The notes below the pieces were generated by a model. That model saw nothing but the letters and a program-made list of their open reading frames with translations, searched no databases and was not told the DNA's origin. A stretch of DNA of 64,000 nt, taken from the NCBI RefSeq assembly GCF_010729895.1, contig NZ_AP022612.1:1984001-2048000 (forward strand), written 5' to 3'. Positions 28,029 to 36,965 of the stretch are shown one piece after another. This stretch comes from Mycolicibacterium confluentis. Lineage in GTDB: Bacteria; Actinomycetota; Actinomycetes; Mycobacteriales; Mycobacteriaceae. Made by a program: the position numbers and the translations under genes. Position 1 is the stretch's first letter. Every line of letters begins with the position of its first letter.

Positions 28029-29225
28029 ATGACACGCACCCCATGGACTACGCTGCCCGCACCCGACGAGCACCTGCACTGGGACGGGGTCGCCGCCGAG
28101 GTGGGTGCCGCGCTCGAGCGCGATGCCCTGGCCCGCGACCGGGCCAACCTGCAGCCTGACGCGGAACTGAAGCTGCTCAAGGAGTCCGGCCTGGCCACCC
28201 TGCTGATCCCCGCGCAGTACGGGGGCGGCGGTGGACAGTGGTCGAGTGCGCTGCGCGCTGTGCGCATCCTGGCCCGCTCCGACGCTTCGATCGCCCAGAT
28301 CCTGAGCTACCACTACTGCAACCACGCCAGCATCGTGTTCTTCGGCGCCGGCGCGCAGTGGGAGCGATGGTTCACCGCGTCAGCGGAAGGCCGTTGGCTG
28401 TGGGGCGATTCCGTCAACCCAGTCGATCCCGATCTGGAACTCACCGCCGACGGCACCGGCTATCGACTCAACGGTCTCAAGCGGTTCTCCACGGGAGCAT
28501 CCACCGGTGACGTCACGCTCGTGATGGCCGCCGAACAGGGCGCCGACCGGGTGCTGGCGGCGGTGGTTGAGCACGACCGCGCCGGCGTGGTCTTCCTCGA
28601 CGACTGGGACGCCCTCGGGCAACGCCTGTCGGCCAGTGGCAGCGTGCGTTTCGACGATGTGGCGATCGCGGCAGGCGACGTGCTCGGCGAGGTCGCCGAC
28701 GAACCGTACTCGACCCTGGTGACTCCCGGCGTGCAGCTCGGCTTCGCCAACCTGTACCTGGGCATCGCGGAGGGCGCGCTTGTCCGCGCACGGGAGCTGA
28801 CCCTGGGCCGGCGCGGCGCATGGCTGCTCAGCGATGTCGAGCACTACTCGCGGGACCCGTTCGTGCAGAGGGTCTTCGGTGAACTGCTGGCCCGCACGGC
28901 CGCCGCCGAAGCGATCACGGATCGGTGGAATGCCGAGTTCGACCGCGCGATCGCCCGCGGCGCGGACGTCACCGCGGCCGACCGCGCCGACGTCGAGATC
29001 GGCATCGCGAAGGCCAAAATCGTCACGACCGAAACCGCGCTGGAGGTGGCGCACCGGGTGTTCGAGGTGACCGGATCCAGTTCCGCGCGCACCGAGGTGG
29101 GGCTGGACCTGTTCTGGCGCAACATCCGCACCCACACCCTGCACGACCCGGTCGACTACAAGAAGCTCGAGGTCGGTGCCAACTACCTGACGGGCGACGT
29201 CCAGCCGATCACGCTCTACACCTGA
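28029..29225 (+). CDS. Acyl-CoA dehydrogenase-fold flavin monooxygenase (DszC/SfnB-like)
   Basis: A 398-residue protein with the acyl-CoA dehydrogenase fold but the signature of FMNH2-dependent monooxygenases such as DszC and SfnB: LIPAQYGGGGGQW, the N-HASIVFFG region and GLKRFSTGAS. It has no catalytic Glu typical of acyl-CoA dehydrogenases that I can place. Such enzymes oxygenate sulfides, sulfones or similar compounds. GAGGAGAG lies 5 nt before the ATG at 28029; an ATG at 28005 overlapping the ATPase stop is possible. Directly linked to the importer, it should act on the imported compound. A separate flavin reductase is needed and is not in the cluster. Confidence 0.83.
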   Translation: MTRTPWTTLPAPDEHLHWDGVAAEVGAALERDALARDRANLQPDAELKLLKESGLATLLIPAQYGGGGGQWSSALRAVRILARSDASIAQILSYHYCNHASIVFFGAGAQWERWFTASAEGRWLWGDSVNPVDPDLELTADGTGYRLNGLKRFSTGASTGDVTLVMAAEQGADRVLAAVVEHDRAGVVFLDDWDALGQRLSASGSVRFDDVAIAAGDVLGEVADEPYSTLVTPGVQLGFANLYLGIAEGALVRARELTLGRRGAWLLSDVEHYSRDPFVQRVFGELLARTAAAEAITDRWNAEFDRAIARGADVTAADRADVEIGIAKAKIVTTETALEVAHRVFEVTGSSSARTEVGLDLFWRNIRTHTLHDPVDYKKLEVGANYLTGDVQPITLYT

Positions 29226-29228
29226 GCG

Positions 29229-30680
29229 TCAGCGACCGGAGACGGGCTGGCTCGCCACCGATGCCGACGACGACGGCGCGGTGGTGGGCCGCTCGATGAT
29301 CGTCGAGTTCGGCCCGCCCACGCGGTAGCTCGCGCCACGGTGCTCAGCGGGCAGCCGGTCACCCTTCTCGAACAGCTTGTTGCGCAACGTGCCCGGGGTG
29401 TACTCGCCCTGGTGCGCGCCACGTGCGGTCAGCACCGGCACCACATGCTCGATGAAGTCGGCGAACGATCCCGGGGTGATGGCGTAGGCCAGGTTGAAGC
29501 CGTCGACGTCGGTCTCTTCGACCCACTCCTGCAGGGTGTCTGCGACGGACTCACCCGAGCCCACGACCAGCGGGCCCATGCCGCCGATCTTGCCCCACTT
29601 GGCGATGTCGGCCACGGCCCATTCGCCGCCGTCGGGGTCGGCCGACTGGAACGCCTTGACCGCGGAGAGGATCGCGTTGGAGTCGACGTTGCCGATCGGT
29701 TCGTCCAACCCGAACCGCGACAGGTCCACGCCCATCCATCCGGACATGAACGTCAGTGCGCCCTCGGAGTCGCCGTAGGACAGGTACTCGGCGTACTTGG
29801 CCGCTGCCTGCTCGTCGGTGGCCGCGGTGATGACGGTCGACAGGTTGTAGATGCGCGCAGAGTACGGATCCCGGCCGGCGAGTTCGAGTTCGCGACGGAT
29901 GGTGCTGACGGTTTCGGCCAGCAGCGCCTTGGTCGGGGCCGCGGTGAAGATCGCCTCGGCGTTCTCGGCGGCGAACCGGACGCCGCGCGGCGACGAACCG
30001 GCCTGGAAGATCACCGGGGTGCGCTGCGGCGAAGGCTCCGACAGGTGGATGCCGGGCACGCTGAAATGCGTCCCCTGATGCCCGATGTGGTGCACCTTGT
30101 CGGGATTGGTGAAGACGCCGCCCTCGGCGTCACGGATCACCGCGTCGTCCTCCCAGGAGCCCTCCCACAGCTTGTAGAGCACCTCGAGGTACTCGTCGGC
30201 GTGGTCGTAGCGCGCGTCGTGGGCGGGTTGATCGGTCTGCCCCATGTTGCGCGCCGCGGCGGGCAGATACCCCGTGACGATGTTCCACCCGACGCGGCCA
30301 TTGGTCAGGTGGTCCAGCGTCGAGATCCGGCGGGCGAACGGATAGGGGTGTTCGAAACCCGTTCCGGTGGTGACACCGAAGCCGAGGTGCTCGGTGACCA
30401 GCGCCATCGCCGACACCAGCAGCAGCGGATCGTTGACCGGGATCTGCGCGGCCTGGCGGATGGCGGCCTCGTCGCTGGCGCCGTAGATGTCATAGGTGCC
30501 CAGGACGTCGGCGATGAACAGCCCGTCGAACCGACCCCGCTCGAGCAGTTTCGCCAACTCGGTCCAGTACGTCAGGTCCTTGTAGCGGGCCGACTGGTCC
30601 TCGGGGTGGCGCCACAGTCCGGGGGACTGGTGGGCGACACAGTTCATGTCGAAGGCGTTGAAGCGGATCGTCCGGGTCAC
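29229..30680 (-). CDS. NtaA/SnaA/DszA-family FMN-dependent monooxygenase
   Basis: A 483-residue luciferase-like flavin monooxygenase. Family signatures: FNAFDMNCVAHQSPGLWRHP at the N-terminus, GRFDGLFIADVLG, GVTTGTGFEHPYPFARRIST and GRVGWNIVTGY. Homologues cleave nitrilotriacetate (NtaA) or open a sulfone ring (DszA) using FMNH2 from a partner reductase. GTG 30680 is chosen because family proteins begin close to TIRFNAFDMN; GTG 30716 is also in frame. It converges with the DszC-like gene, the two stops being 3 bp apart, so the two enzymes are separately expressed yet neighbours. Confidence 0.88.
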   Translation of the reverse strand: MTRTIRFNAFDMNCVAHQSPGLWRHPEDQSARYKDLTYWTELAKLLERGRFDGLFIADVLGTYDIYGASDEAAIRQAAQIPVNDPLLLVSAMALVTEHLGFGVTTGTGFEHPYPFARRISTLDHLTNGRVGWNIVTGYLPAAARNMGQTDQPAHDARYDHADEYLEVLYKLWEGSWEDDAVIRDAEGGVFTNPDKVHHIGHQGTHFSVPGIHLSEPSPQRTPVIFQAGSSPRGVRFAAENAEAIFTAAPTKALLAETVSTIRRELELAGRDPYSARIYNLSTVITAATDEQAAAKYAEYLSYGDSEGALTFMSGWMGVDLSRFGLDEPIGNVDSNAILSAVKAFQSADPDGGEWAVADIAKWGKIGGMGPLVVGSGESVADTLQEWVEETDVDGFNLAYAITPGSFADFIEHVVPVLTARGAHQGEYTPGTLRNKLFEKGDRLPAEHRGASYRVGGPNSTIIERPTTAPSSSASVASQPVSGR

Positions 30681-30817
30681 TGTGGGGATGGTTGTCCATG
30701 TATTTGGCCCGGTCACCGGTTTGGGTCCTCACGATTCGAAATCAATGTGATCGGGTGCACTGGTGTGCCAAGGTGGAACGTGACTCACCTCACGTCGCGC
30801 GGTGGAAAGGACGGCTG

Positions 30818-32308
30818 ATGTCCCACGGTCCGATAGGCGGCTCCAGCGATCACGATCCGTTCGTCGGCGCGGAGCAGTACTCGTCCGGCCGCAGCGCCGT
30901 GCGCATCGCCTCGGCCGCCGCGTTGGGCGGCCTGTTGTTCGGCTACGACAGTGCGGTGATCAACGGTGCGGTGTCGGCGATCCAGAAGCATTTCGACATC
31001 AGCAACTTCATGCTCGGGGTGGCAGTCGCCTCGGCCCTGCTCGGCGCCGCGGCCGGTGCGCTCACCGCGGGCCGGTTGGCCGACCGGATCGGCCGCCTCG
31101 CGGTGATGAAGTTGGCCGCGGTGCTGTTCCTGCTCAGCGCGATCGGTGCAGGGTTGGCGGTCAACGTCTGGCTGATCATCCTGTTCCGCGTCATCGGTGG
31201 CATCGGTGTCGGCGTGGCGTCGGTGATCGCGCCGACCTACATCGCCGAGACCTCACCCGCCCACATTCGCGGCAGGCTGGGTTCACTGCAGCAGTTGGCG
31301 ATCGTGTCGGGCATCTTCATCTCGCTGGCCATCGACTGGCTGCTGGCCCACTTGGCGGGTGGGTCCGACAAAGAACTGTGGCTGGGCCTGGAGGCCTGGC
31401 GGTGGATGTTCCTGGTGATGGCCGTACCCGCGATCGTCTACGGCCTGCTGTCCTTCACCATTCCCGAATCGCCGCGTTATCTCGTTGCCACACACCGTGT
31501 TCCGGAAGCCAGGCGCGTGCTGACCATGCTGCTCGGAGAGAAGAACCTCGAGATCACCATCAACCGCATCCAGCAGACGCTGCAGTCGGAGAAACCCCCG
31601 TCGTGGCGTGATCTCGGGAGACCGGGTGGCGGTCTCTACGGGATCGTCTGGGTCGGCCTCGGGTTGTCGATCTTCCAGCAGTTCGTCGGCATCAACGTGA
31701 TCTTCTACTACAGCAACGTGTTGTGGGAGGCCGTCGGCTTCGACGAGAGTTCGTCGTTCACGATCACGGTGATCACGTCGGTGGTCAACATCGCCACGAC
31801 GCTGATCGCGATCGCGCTGATCGACAAGGTCGGTCGCAGGCCCCTGCTGCTGGTCGGTTCGGCCGGCATGGCCGTGACCCTGGCGACGATGGCGATCATC
31901 TTCGGCACGGCTCCCCAGGTGGACGGTCAGCCGCAGCTCGACGGGGCCGCCGGACCCATCGCGCTGGTCGCCGCGAACCTGTTCGTCGTCGCCTTCGGCA
32001 TGTCGTGGGGCCCGGTGGTGTGGGTGCTGCTGGGTGAGATGTTCCCGAACCGGATCCGCGCGGCGGCGCTCGGCCTGGCGGCCGCCGGCCAGTGGGTGGC
32101 GAACTTCCTGATCACCGTCACCTTCCCGGGTCTGCGCGAAGTGCTCGGCGTCGCGTACGGCTTCTACGCGCTGTGCGCCATCCTGTCGCTGGTGTTCGTG
32201 TGGCGTTTCGTGCGTGAGACCAAGGGGGTCGCGCTGGAGGACATGCACGCCGAACTGCTGCACGACGACGGCCACGACACGAGCCGGGAGGAGCCCACCG
32301 TCACCTGA
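30818..32308 (+). CDS. MFS sugar porter (XylE/GlcP-like)
   Basis: A 496-residue proton:sugar symporter or facilitator with 12 predicted helices. Sugar porter signatures are present: GYDSAVINGAV, RLADRIGRL, PESPRYLV, the QQFVGINVIFYYSN sugar-site helix, DKVGRRPLLLVG and WGPVVWVLLGEMFPNRIR. A GGAAAGGA ribosome site precedes the ATG by 6 nt. Transport of glucose, xylose or arabinose is likely; the exact sugar cannot be set by sequence. It lies 39 bp upstream of hisE in the same direction, but the two are probably separate units. Confidence 0.93.
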   Translation: MSHGPIGGSSDHDPFVGAEQYSSGRSAVRIASAAALGGLLFGYDSAVINGAVSAIQKHFDISNFMLGVAVASALLGAAAGALTAGRLADRIGRLAVMKLAAVLFLLSAIGAGLAVNVWLIILFRVIGGIGVGVASVIAPTYIAETSPAHIRGRLGSLQQLAIVSGIFISLAIDWLLAHLAGGSDKELWLGLEAWRWMFLVMAVPAIVYGLLSFTIPESPRYLVATHRVPEARRVLTMLLGEKNLEITINRIQQTLQSEKPPSWRDLGRPGGGLYGIVWVGLGLSIFQQFVGINVIFYYSNVLWEAVGFDESSSFTITVITSVVNIATTLIAIALIDKVGRRPLLLVGSAGMAVTLATMAIIFGTAPQVDGQPQLDGAAGPIALVAANLFVVAFGMSWGPVVWVLLGEMFPNRIRAAALGLAAAGQWVANFLITVTFPGLREVLGVAYGFYALCAILSLVFVWRFVRETKGVALEDMHAELLHDDGHDTSREEPTVT

Positions 32309-32346
32309 CGCGGGCCTGATCGACGGGCATGAAAGAATGAACGCCC

Positions 32347-32610
32347 GTGAAGACCTTCGAGGAGCTGTTTGCCGAACTGGGCGAACGCGCCCGCACCCGG
32401 CCCGCAGGCAGTGGCACCGTGGCCGCGCTGGACGCCGGGGTGCACACGATCGGCAAGAAGATCCTCGAGGAGGCCGGCGAAGTCTGGCTGGCCGCCGAGC
32501 ACGAGTCCGACGACGCGTTGGCCGAGGAGGTCAGCCAGCTGCTGTACTGGGCACAGGTGCTGCTGCTGGCGCGTGGTCTGACCCTCGATGATGTGTACCG
32601 GAAGCTGTGA
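32347..32610 (+). CDS. hisE: Phosphoribosyl-ATP pyrophosphatase
   Basis: An 87-residue all-alpha NTP-PPase-type enzyme, the second step of histidine synthesis. Metal-binding glutamates are in [12 protein letters not shown] and the following [16 protein letters not shown]. The GTG start is preceded by an AAGAAT box 8 nt upstream, so leaderless initiation is possible. hisG follows with overlap. M. tuberculosis Rv2122c is the equivalent. Confidence 0.95.
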   Translation: MKTFEELFAELGERARTRPAGSGTVAALDAGVHTIGKKILEEAGEVWLAAEHESDDALAEEVSQLLYWAQVLLLARGLTLDDVYRKL

Positions 32611-32615
32611 GCGAC

Positions 32616-33461
32616 ATGTTGCGCGTTGCCGTCCCGAACAAGGGCGCCCTGAGTGAGTCGGCCGCCGAGATCCTGGCCGAGGCCGGATACCGGCGTCGGA
32701 CCGACCCCAAGGACCTGACGGTCATCGACCCGGTCAACCAGGTTGAGTTCTTCTTCCTGCGGCCCAAGGACATCGCGATCTACGTGGGGTCGGGTCAGCT
32801 CGACTGCGGAATCACGGGCCGGGATCTGGCCGCGGAGTCCAACGCCCCGGTGTCGGAGCGCTTGGCTCTCGGCTTCGGCTCGTCGACGTTCCGGTACGCC
32901 GCCCCGGCGGGGCGCGAGTGGACTGTCGCCGACCTGGCGGGCAAGCGGATCGCCACGGCCTATCCGAACCTGGTGCGGAAGGATCTCGCGGCCAAAGGCA
33001 TCGAGGCGGCGGTCATCCGGTTGGACGGCGCGGTCGAGATCTCGATCCAGCTCGGCGTCGCGGACGCCATCGCCGACGTCGTCGGTTCGGGACGCACTCT
33101 GCGCCAGCATGATCTGGTGGCCTTCGGTGAAGTCCTGTGCGACTCCGAGGCCGTGCTGATCGAGGCCGAGGGCAGGCCCGCGGACCCGGCCCGGGATCAA
33201 CTGGCCGCCCGCGTGCAGGGCGTGGTCTTCGGGCAGCAGTACCTGATGCTCGACTATGACTGTCCGCGTTCGGTTCTGGATCGCGCCACCGAGGTGACCC
33301 CGGGCCTGGAGTCTCCGACGATCGCGCCGCTGGCCGATCCGGACTGGGTTGCGGTGCGCGCGCTGGTGCCGCGCAAGTCCGTCAACGCCATCATGGACGA
33401 GCTCGCCGCGATTGGCGCCAAGGCGATTTTGGCCTCTGACATCAGGTTTTGCCGCTTCTGA
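32616..33461 (+). CDS. hisG: ATP phosphoribosyltransferase (long form)
   Basis: A 281-residue first enzyme of histidine synthesis, feedback-inhibited by histidine. The catalytic domains ([19 protein letters not shown], then [13 protein letters not shown] and [16 protein letters not shown]) are followed by a C-terminal regulatory domain from about residue 208, so it is the hexameric long form that needs no HisZ. The ATG at 32616 agrees with the M. tuberculosis protein, which begins [10 protein letters not shown], and a GGAAG lies 11 nt before it. A GTG at 32607 that overlaps the hisE stop is an alternative. Confidence 0.95.
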   Translation: MLRVAVPNKGALSESAAEILAEAGYRRRTDPKDLTVIDPVNQVEFFFLRPKDIAIYVGSGQLDCGITGRDLAAESNAPVSERLALGFGSSTFRYAAPAGREWTVADLAGKRIATAYPNLVRKDLAAKGIEAAVIRLDGAVEISIQLGVADAIADVVGSGRTLRQHDLVAFGEVLCDSEAVLIEAEGRPADPARDQLAARVQGVVFGQQYLMLDYDCPRSVLDRATEVTPGLESPTIAPLADPDWVAVRALVPRKSVNAIMDELAAIGAKAILASDIRFCRF

Positions 33462-33478
33462 CGTGTTAGCGTCCGGAT

Positions 33479-33958
33479 GTGACGCACTTCCTGGTACTGC
33501 TGCTGGCCCTGCTCATCGGCGTGGTCGCCGGTCTGAGGGCGTTCAGCGCTCCGGCCGCCATCGCATGGGCCGCAGCGCTGCAATGGATCAACCTGGACGG
33601 CACCTGGGCCTCGTGGATGGGCAACTGGTTCGTCGTCATCCTGCTGACCGTGCTCGCGGTCGTCGAACTCGTCACCGACCAGCTTCCCAAGACCCCGAGT
33701 CGCAAGACCCCCGTGCAGTTCGGTGCGCGTCTGGTCACCGGTGGCTTGGCCGGTGCCGCGCTCGGCACGGCGTGGGGCTACACATTCGGCGGTCTGGGCG
33801 CCGGAATGGTGGGTGCGGTGATCGGCACCCTCGTCGGCTACGAACTGCGGCGCAAGCTGTCTGACAAGGTGGGCGTCGACCTTCCCGTCGCGCTGACCGA
33901 GGATGCGATCGCGGTCCTCGGCGCATTCGGCATCGCCGCGTTGTCAGCAGTGCTGTGA
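33479..33958 (+). CDS. DUF4126 family membrane protein
   Basis: A 159-residue protein with about four hydrophobic segments and a glycine-rich centre (TGGLAGAALGTAWGYTFGG). It has no known function and matches M. tuberculosis Rv2120c in position. The GTG start follows TAGCGT by 5 to 6 nt, so it may be leaderless. Its stop overlaps the start of the disulfide oxidoreductase (GTGA), which implies coupled translation. Confidence 0.82.
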   Translation: MTHFLVLLLALLIGVVAGLRAFSAPAAIAWAAALQWINLDGTWASWMGNWFVVILLTVLAVVELVTDQLPKTPSRKTPVQFGARLVTGGLAGAALGTAWGYTFGGLGAGMVGAVIGTLVGYELRRKLSDKVGVDLPVALTEDAIAVLGAFGIAALSAVL

Positions 33959-35328
33959 CACAACGCTTCGACGCCATCGTCGTCGGTGCCGGTCAGGCCG
34001 GGCCGCCCCTTGCGGGCCGGCTCACCGCGGCCGGTCGGACCGTCGCGGTCGTCGAACGCAGTCTCGTCGGGGGCACGTGCGTGAACTACGGGTGCATCCC
34101 GACCAAGACCCTGGTCGCCAGTGCGCACGCCGCGCACGTCGCCCGGCGCGGCGCCGAGTACGGCGTCGGGACCGCCGACGTCACCGTCGACATGGCAAAG
34201 GTCAAGGCGCGCAAGGACCGAATCATGCTGGGCGACCGGCACAGCGTCGAGGACTGGATCAACGGGATGCCGGGCTGCACGCTGATCCGGGGCCACGCCC
34301 GGTTCGTCGGTCCGAAGACGCTGCGTATCGACGACGACCAGACCATCGAGGCCGAGGAGATCTTCCTCAACGTGGGCGGCCGCGCCGTGGTGCCCGACAT
34401 CCCGGGGTTAGCCGACGTAGACTTTCTGACCAATGTCGGGATCCTCGAACTCGACACCGTCCCTGAGCATCTCGTGATCATCGGCGGCTCCTATATCGCG
34501 CTTGAGTTCGCCCAGATGTACCGGCGCTTCGGCGCTGCGGTCACCGTCGTCGAGAAGGGGCACCGCCTGACCTCGCGTGAAGACGAGGACGTCTCGGCGG
34601 CCATCAAGGACATCCTCGAAGGCGAGGGCATCACCGTCGTGCTCGGCGCCGACGCGATGCGAATCACCCGCACAGACAGCGGTTTCGCGCTGACGCCGCG
34701 CGAGGGGGCCACGCCGATCGCGGGCAGCCACCTGCTGGTGGCCACCGGACGCCGGCCCAACACCGACGACCTGGGCCTGGCCGCCGCGGGGGTGCAGACC
34801 GACGAGCGAGGGCACGTCCTGGTTGACGACCAACTGCGCACCACCGTCGAGGGCATCTGGGCGATGGGGGACTGCAACGGCCGGGGCGCCTTCACCCACA
34901 CGTCGTACAACGACTTCGAAATCGTGGCCGCCAACCTGCTCGACAACGAACCCCGCAGGGTCAGCGACCGCATCCCGACGTATGCGCTGTACATCGACCC
35001 GCCGCTCGGGCGCGCAGGGCTGACGGAGGCGCAGGTGCGGGAGTCGGGGCGAAAAGCCCTGGTGGGCAAGCGTCCCATGACCCGCGTCGGGCGGGCCGTG
35101 GAGAAGGGCGAGACGCAGGGGTTCATGAAAGTGGTCGTCGACGCCGAGACCGAGGAGATCCTCGGCGCGGCGATACTCGGAGTCGGCGGCGACGAGGTGA
35201 TCCACGGCATCCTCGACACCATGTCGGCCCGGGCTCCGTACACGACGCTGACCCACACGGTGCACATCCACCCGACGGTCAGTGAGTTGGTGCCGACGAT
35301 GCTCGAGGAGCTCACGCCGCTTCAGTGA
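33955..35328 (+). CDS. Pyridine nucleotide-disulfide oxidoreductase, mercuric reductase-like
   Basis: A 457-residue FAD enzyme. FAD-binding GAGQAGPPLAG is at 11-21, the redox pair CVNYGC is at 42-47, the NAD(P)-binding IIGGSYIALEFAQ near 180, the FAD-phosphate ATGRRPNTDDLG near 264 and the dimer domain ends in HIHPTVSELVPTM. It lacks the extra N-terminal HMA domain and the C-terminal vicinal cysteines of true MerA, so it more likely reduces another disulfide or quinone. The next gene is convergent and overlaps 17 bp. GTG start overlaps the DUF4126 stop. Confidence 0.88.
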   Translation: MTQRFDAIVVGAGQAGPPLAGRLTAAGRTVAVVERSLVGGTCVNYGCIPTKTLVASAHAAHVARRGAEYGVGTADVTVDMAKVKARKDRIMLGDRHSVEDWINGMPGCTLIRGHARFVGPKTLRIDDDQTIEAEEIFLNVGGRAVVPDIPGLADVDFLTNVGILELDTVPEHLVIIGGSYIALEFAQMYRRFGAAVTVVEKGHRLTSREDEDVSAAIKDILEGEGITVVLGADAMRITRTDSGFALTPREGATPIAGSHLLVATGRRPNTDDLGLAAAGVQTDERGHVLVDDQLRTTVEGIWAMGDCNGRGAFTHTSYNDFEIVAANLLDNEPRRVSDRIPTYALYIDPPLGRAGLTEAQVRESGRKALVGKRPMTRVGRAVEKGETQGFMKVVVDAETEEILGAAILGVGGDEVIHGILDTMSARAPYTTLTHTVHIHPTVSELVPTMLEELTPLQ

Positions 35329-35911
35329 CCGCCCGCCCGGCGCGCAGTTGCGCGGTCACCTCCGCGACCCGGGTGCCCAGGTGCCGGCACGTGTCGAGGT
35401 CTGCTGGGTGGACGTCGGCGGCGCCGCGGTCCACGTCGGTGGCCGCACCCGCACCCAGCCAGAAGCCCAGCCGATTGAGGTCGTTCTCGCTGCCCCTGCT
35501 GCTGTTCCAGCCCGGCGGCAGTCCCAGGTTCACCCAATGCATGTGGTGCTGCGCGGCGAACACCGCCAGGCTGATCAGGGTCGACTGCTTGTCGCCGGCC
35601 TTGGCGCCGGAGTTGGTGAAGCCCGCGGCCACCTTGTCGCGCCAGGTTCCCTCGATGCAGCGGCGTCCGGTCTGCTCGGCGAACGCCTGGAACGCCGCCG
35701 CGACATTGCCCATGTAGGTGGCGCTGCCGAAGATGATCGCGTCGGCGGCGTCGAGGGCCTGCCACTCGTCGTCGGTGATGGTCTCGACGGGGATGGTCTG
35801 TATGTGCGCGCCCGTCGAGCGTGCACCCGCCGCCGCCGCGTCGGCCAGGCGGGCGGTGTGCCCGAACCCGGAGTGCACGGCGATGCAGATCTTCAGGGGA
35901 TGGTCGGACAT
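35312..35911 (-). CDS. Flavodoxin-fold NAD(P)H oxidoreductase (WrbA-like)
   Basis: A 199-residue FMN protein of the flavodoxin/WrbA family. FMN phosphate loop is HSGFGHTARLAD, and further binding stretches are IFGSATYMGNVAA and AGFTNSGAKAGDKQSTL. WrbA proteins reduce quinones by two electrons. It is the last gene of the ArsR-SRPBCC operon, starting 2 bp after the SRPBCC stop, and its GGAGTAACC lead gives a good ribosome site. Confidence 0.86.
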   Translation of the reverse strand: MSDHPLKICIAVHSGFGHTARLADAAAAGARSTGAHIQTIPVETITDDEWQALDAADAIIFGSATYMGNVAAAFQAFAEQTGRRCIEGTWRDKVAAGFTNSGAKAGDKQSTLISLAVFAAQHHMHWVNLGLPPGWNSSRGSENDLNRLGFWLGAGAATDVDRGAADVHPADLDTCRHLGTRVAEVTAQLRAGRAVTEAA

Positions 35912-35913
35912 GG

Positions 35914-36426
35914 TTACTCCTCAGTGTGTGACTCGGCGACGATCGATTCGGCGACCTCGCGGTAACGAATGTCCCAGTCGGGCAGGGGTTCTCCGCCCAG
36001 GTGTGCCTCGAGGCGGTCCAGATAGGCGTGGGTGCCGGGCCGGAATCCTCCTGCGTTGCGGACGCCGAGGCCGCGGTGGCTGAAGGTCAGTCGGGTGCCG
36101 CCGTTTTCCGGACGCAGTTCGTAGCGCACGACGCCGGGTTCGACGACGCGCTGATTCCATTCGTGTTCGAACACATGCGGCGGATCCCACACCGTGATTC
36201 GACCGGTCACATGTTTGGCGTCGGCCGGGATGTCGGGTGAGGACGGGTCGATCTCGATGCGGCCACCAGGGCGTGCGTCGACCGTGGTGTGCCCGAACCA
36301 CTGTGCGCGTTCGGCCGGGTCGGTGATCGCCGTCCACACCTTGGTCACGGGGTGGGGGAGCCACCGGTCGAACGTCAGGACCGCGCGGTCGCCCTCGATG
36401 GTCAGTCGTCCGTCACGCGGGCTCAT
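35914..36426 (-). CDS. SRPBCC / AHSA1-like domain protein
   Basis: A 170-residue START/Bet v 1-like protein with an AHA1-type domain: LTFDRWLPHPVTKVWTAITDPAERAQWFG at the N-terminus, GGRIEIDP, then WDPPHVFEHEWNQ. Such proteins bind hydrophobic ligands in a cavity. It overlaps the ArsR stop by 14 bp, and the ArsR-AHSA1 pair is a common actinobacterial operon. ATG 36426 is chosen; an upstream in-frame start exists inside the ArsR gene. Confidence 0.86.
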   Translation of the reverse strand: MSPRDGRLTIEGDRAVLTFDRWLPHPVTKVWTAITDPAERAQWFGHTTVDARPGGRIEIDPSSPDIPADAKHVTGRITVWDPPHVFEHEWNQRVVEPGVVRYELRPENGGTRLTFSHRGLGVRNAGGFRPGTHAYLDRLEAHLGGEPLPDWDIRYREVAESIVAESHTEE

Positions 36427-36754
36427 CGCTGTCCTTCGCTTTCGCGTCAAGATGGCGTTCCAAGGCATCCAGGTGTGCGGTCCAGAAGCGGCGGTACTGC
36501 GCGATCCAGTCGTCGATCTCCACCAGACCGTCGGCGCGGAGGGCGTAGATGCGGCGCTGGGCGTCGGCGCGCACCTCCACCAGCCCCACCTCCCGCAGCA
36601 CCCGCAGGTGCCGCGACACCGTCGGCTGCGTCAGGGCCGGCAGGGTGGCGACGAGTTCGCCCGCGGTGCGCTCCCCGGCGGCCAGTGCGTCCAGCAGGGC
36701 CCGCCGATTCGGTTCGGCGACGGCTTCAAAGACATCCACAACGCCAGTATGCAC
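36413..36754 (-). CDS. ArsR-family transcriptional regulator
   Basis: A 113-residue winged-helix repressor. The HTH is ELVATLPALTQPTVSRHLRVLREVGLVEVR with recognition helix QPTVSRHLRVL. No cysteine metal site is visible, so it is the non-metal ArsR type usually paired with SRPBCC proteins. GTG 36754 is favoured over ATG 36760 because TATATA sits 7 nt before it, placing the transcript start at the GTG. It probably represses its own operon through the palindrome at 36760. Confidence 0.85.
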   Translation of the reverse strand: MHTGVVDVFEAVAEPNRRALLDALAAGERTAGELVATLPALTQPTVSRHLRVLREVGLVEVRADAQRRIYALRADGLVEIDDWIAQYRRFWTAHLDALERHLDAKAKDSDEPA

Positions 36755-36759
36755 AATCA

Positions 36760-36769
36760 TCTATATAGA
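36760..36769. promoter_or_regulatory. TCTATATAGA palindrome at the ArsR operon promoter
   Basis: A perfect 10-bp palindrome includes the -10 box TATATA of the ArsR gene (minus strand). A dimeric ArsR protein bound here would block RNA polymerase. Confidence 0.4.
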
Positions 36770-36965
36770 CGCAAGAGAATATATGGAGCACGTGTAGAAC
36801 GCAACGATCGACTGGTCGGCAGTGCTCATGCCTGTGCGTCGACGGCACAGCCGGAACAGCCTGTTTGACTGTCCGTAATGGTTTGGATGTCAGAGCGTTT
36901 CGCAGCTCTGCCTTCCTCACAGCAGCCCGCCCCACGGGCACGCTGCCGGCCAGGCCTGAACCGCG

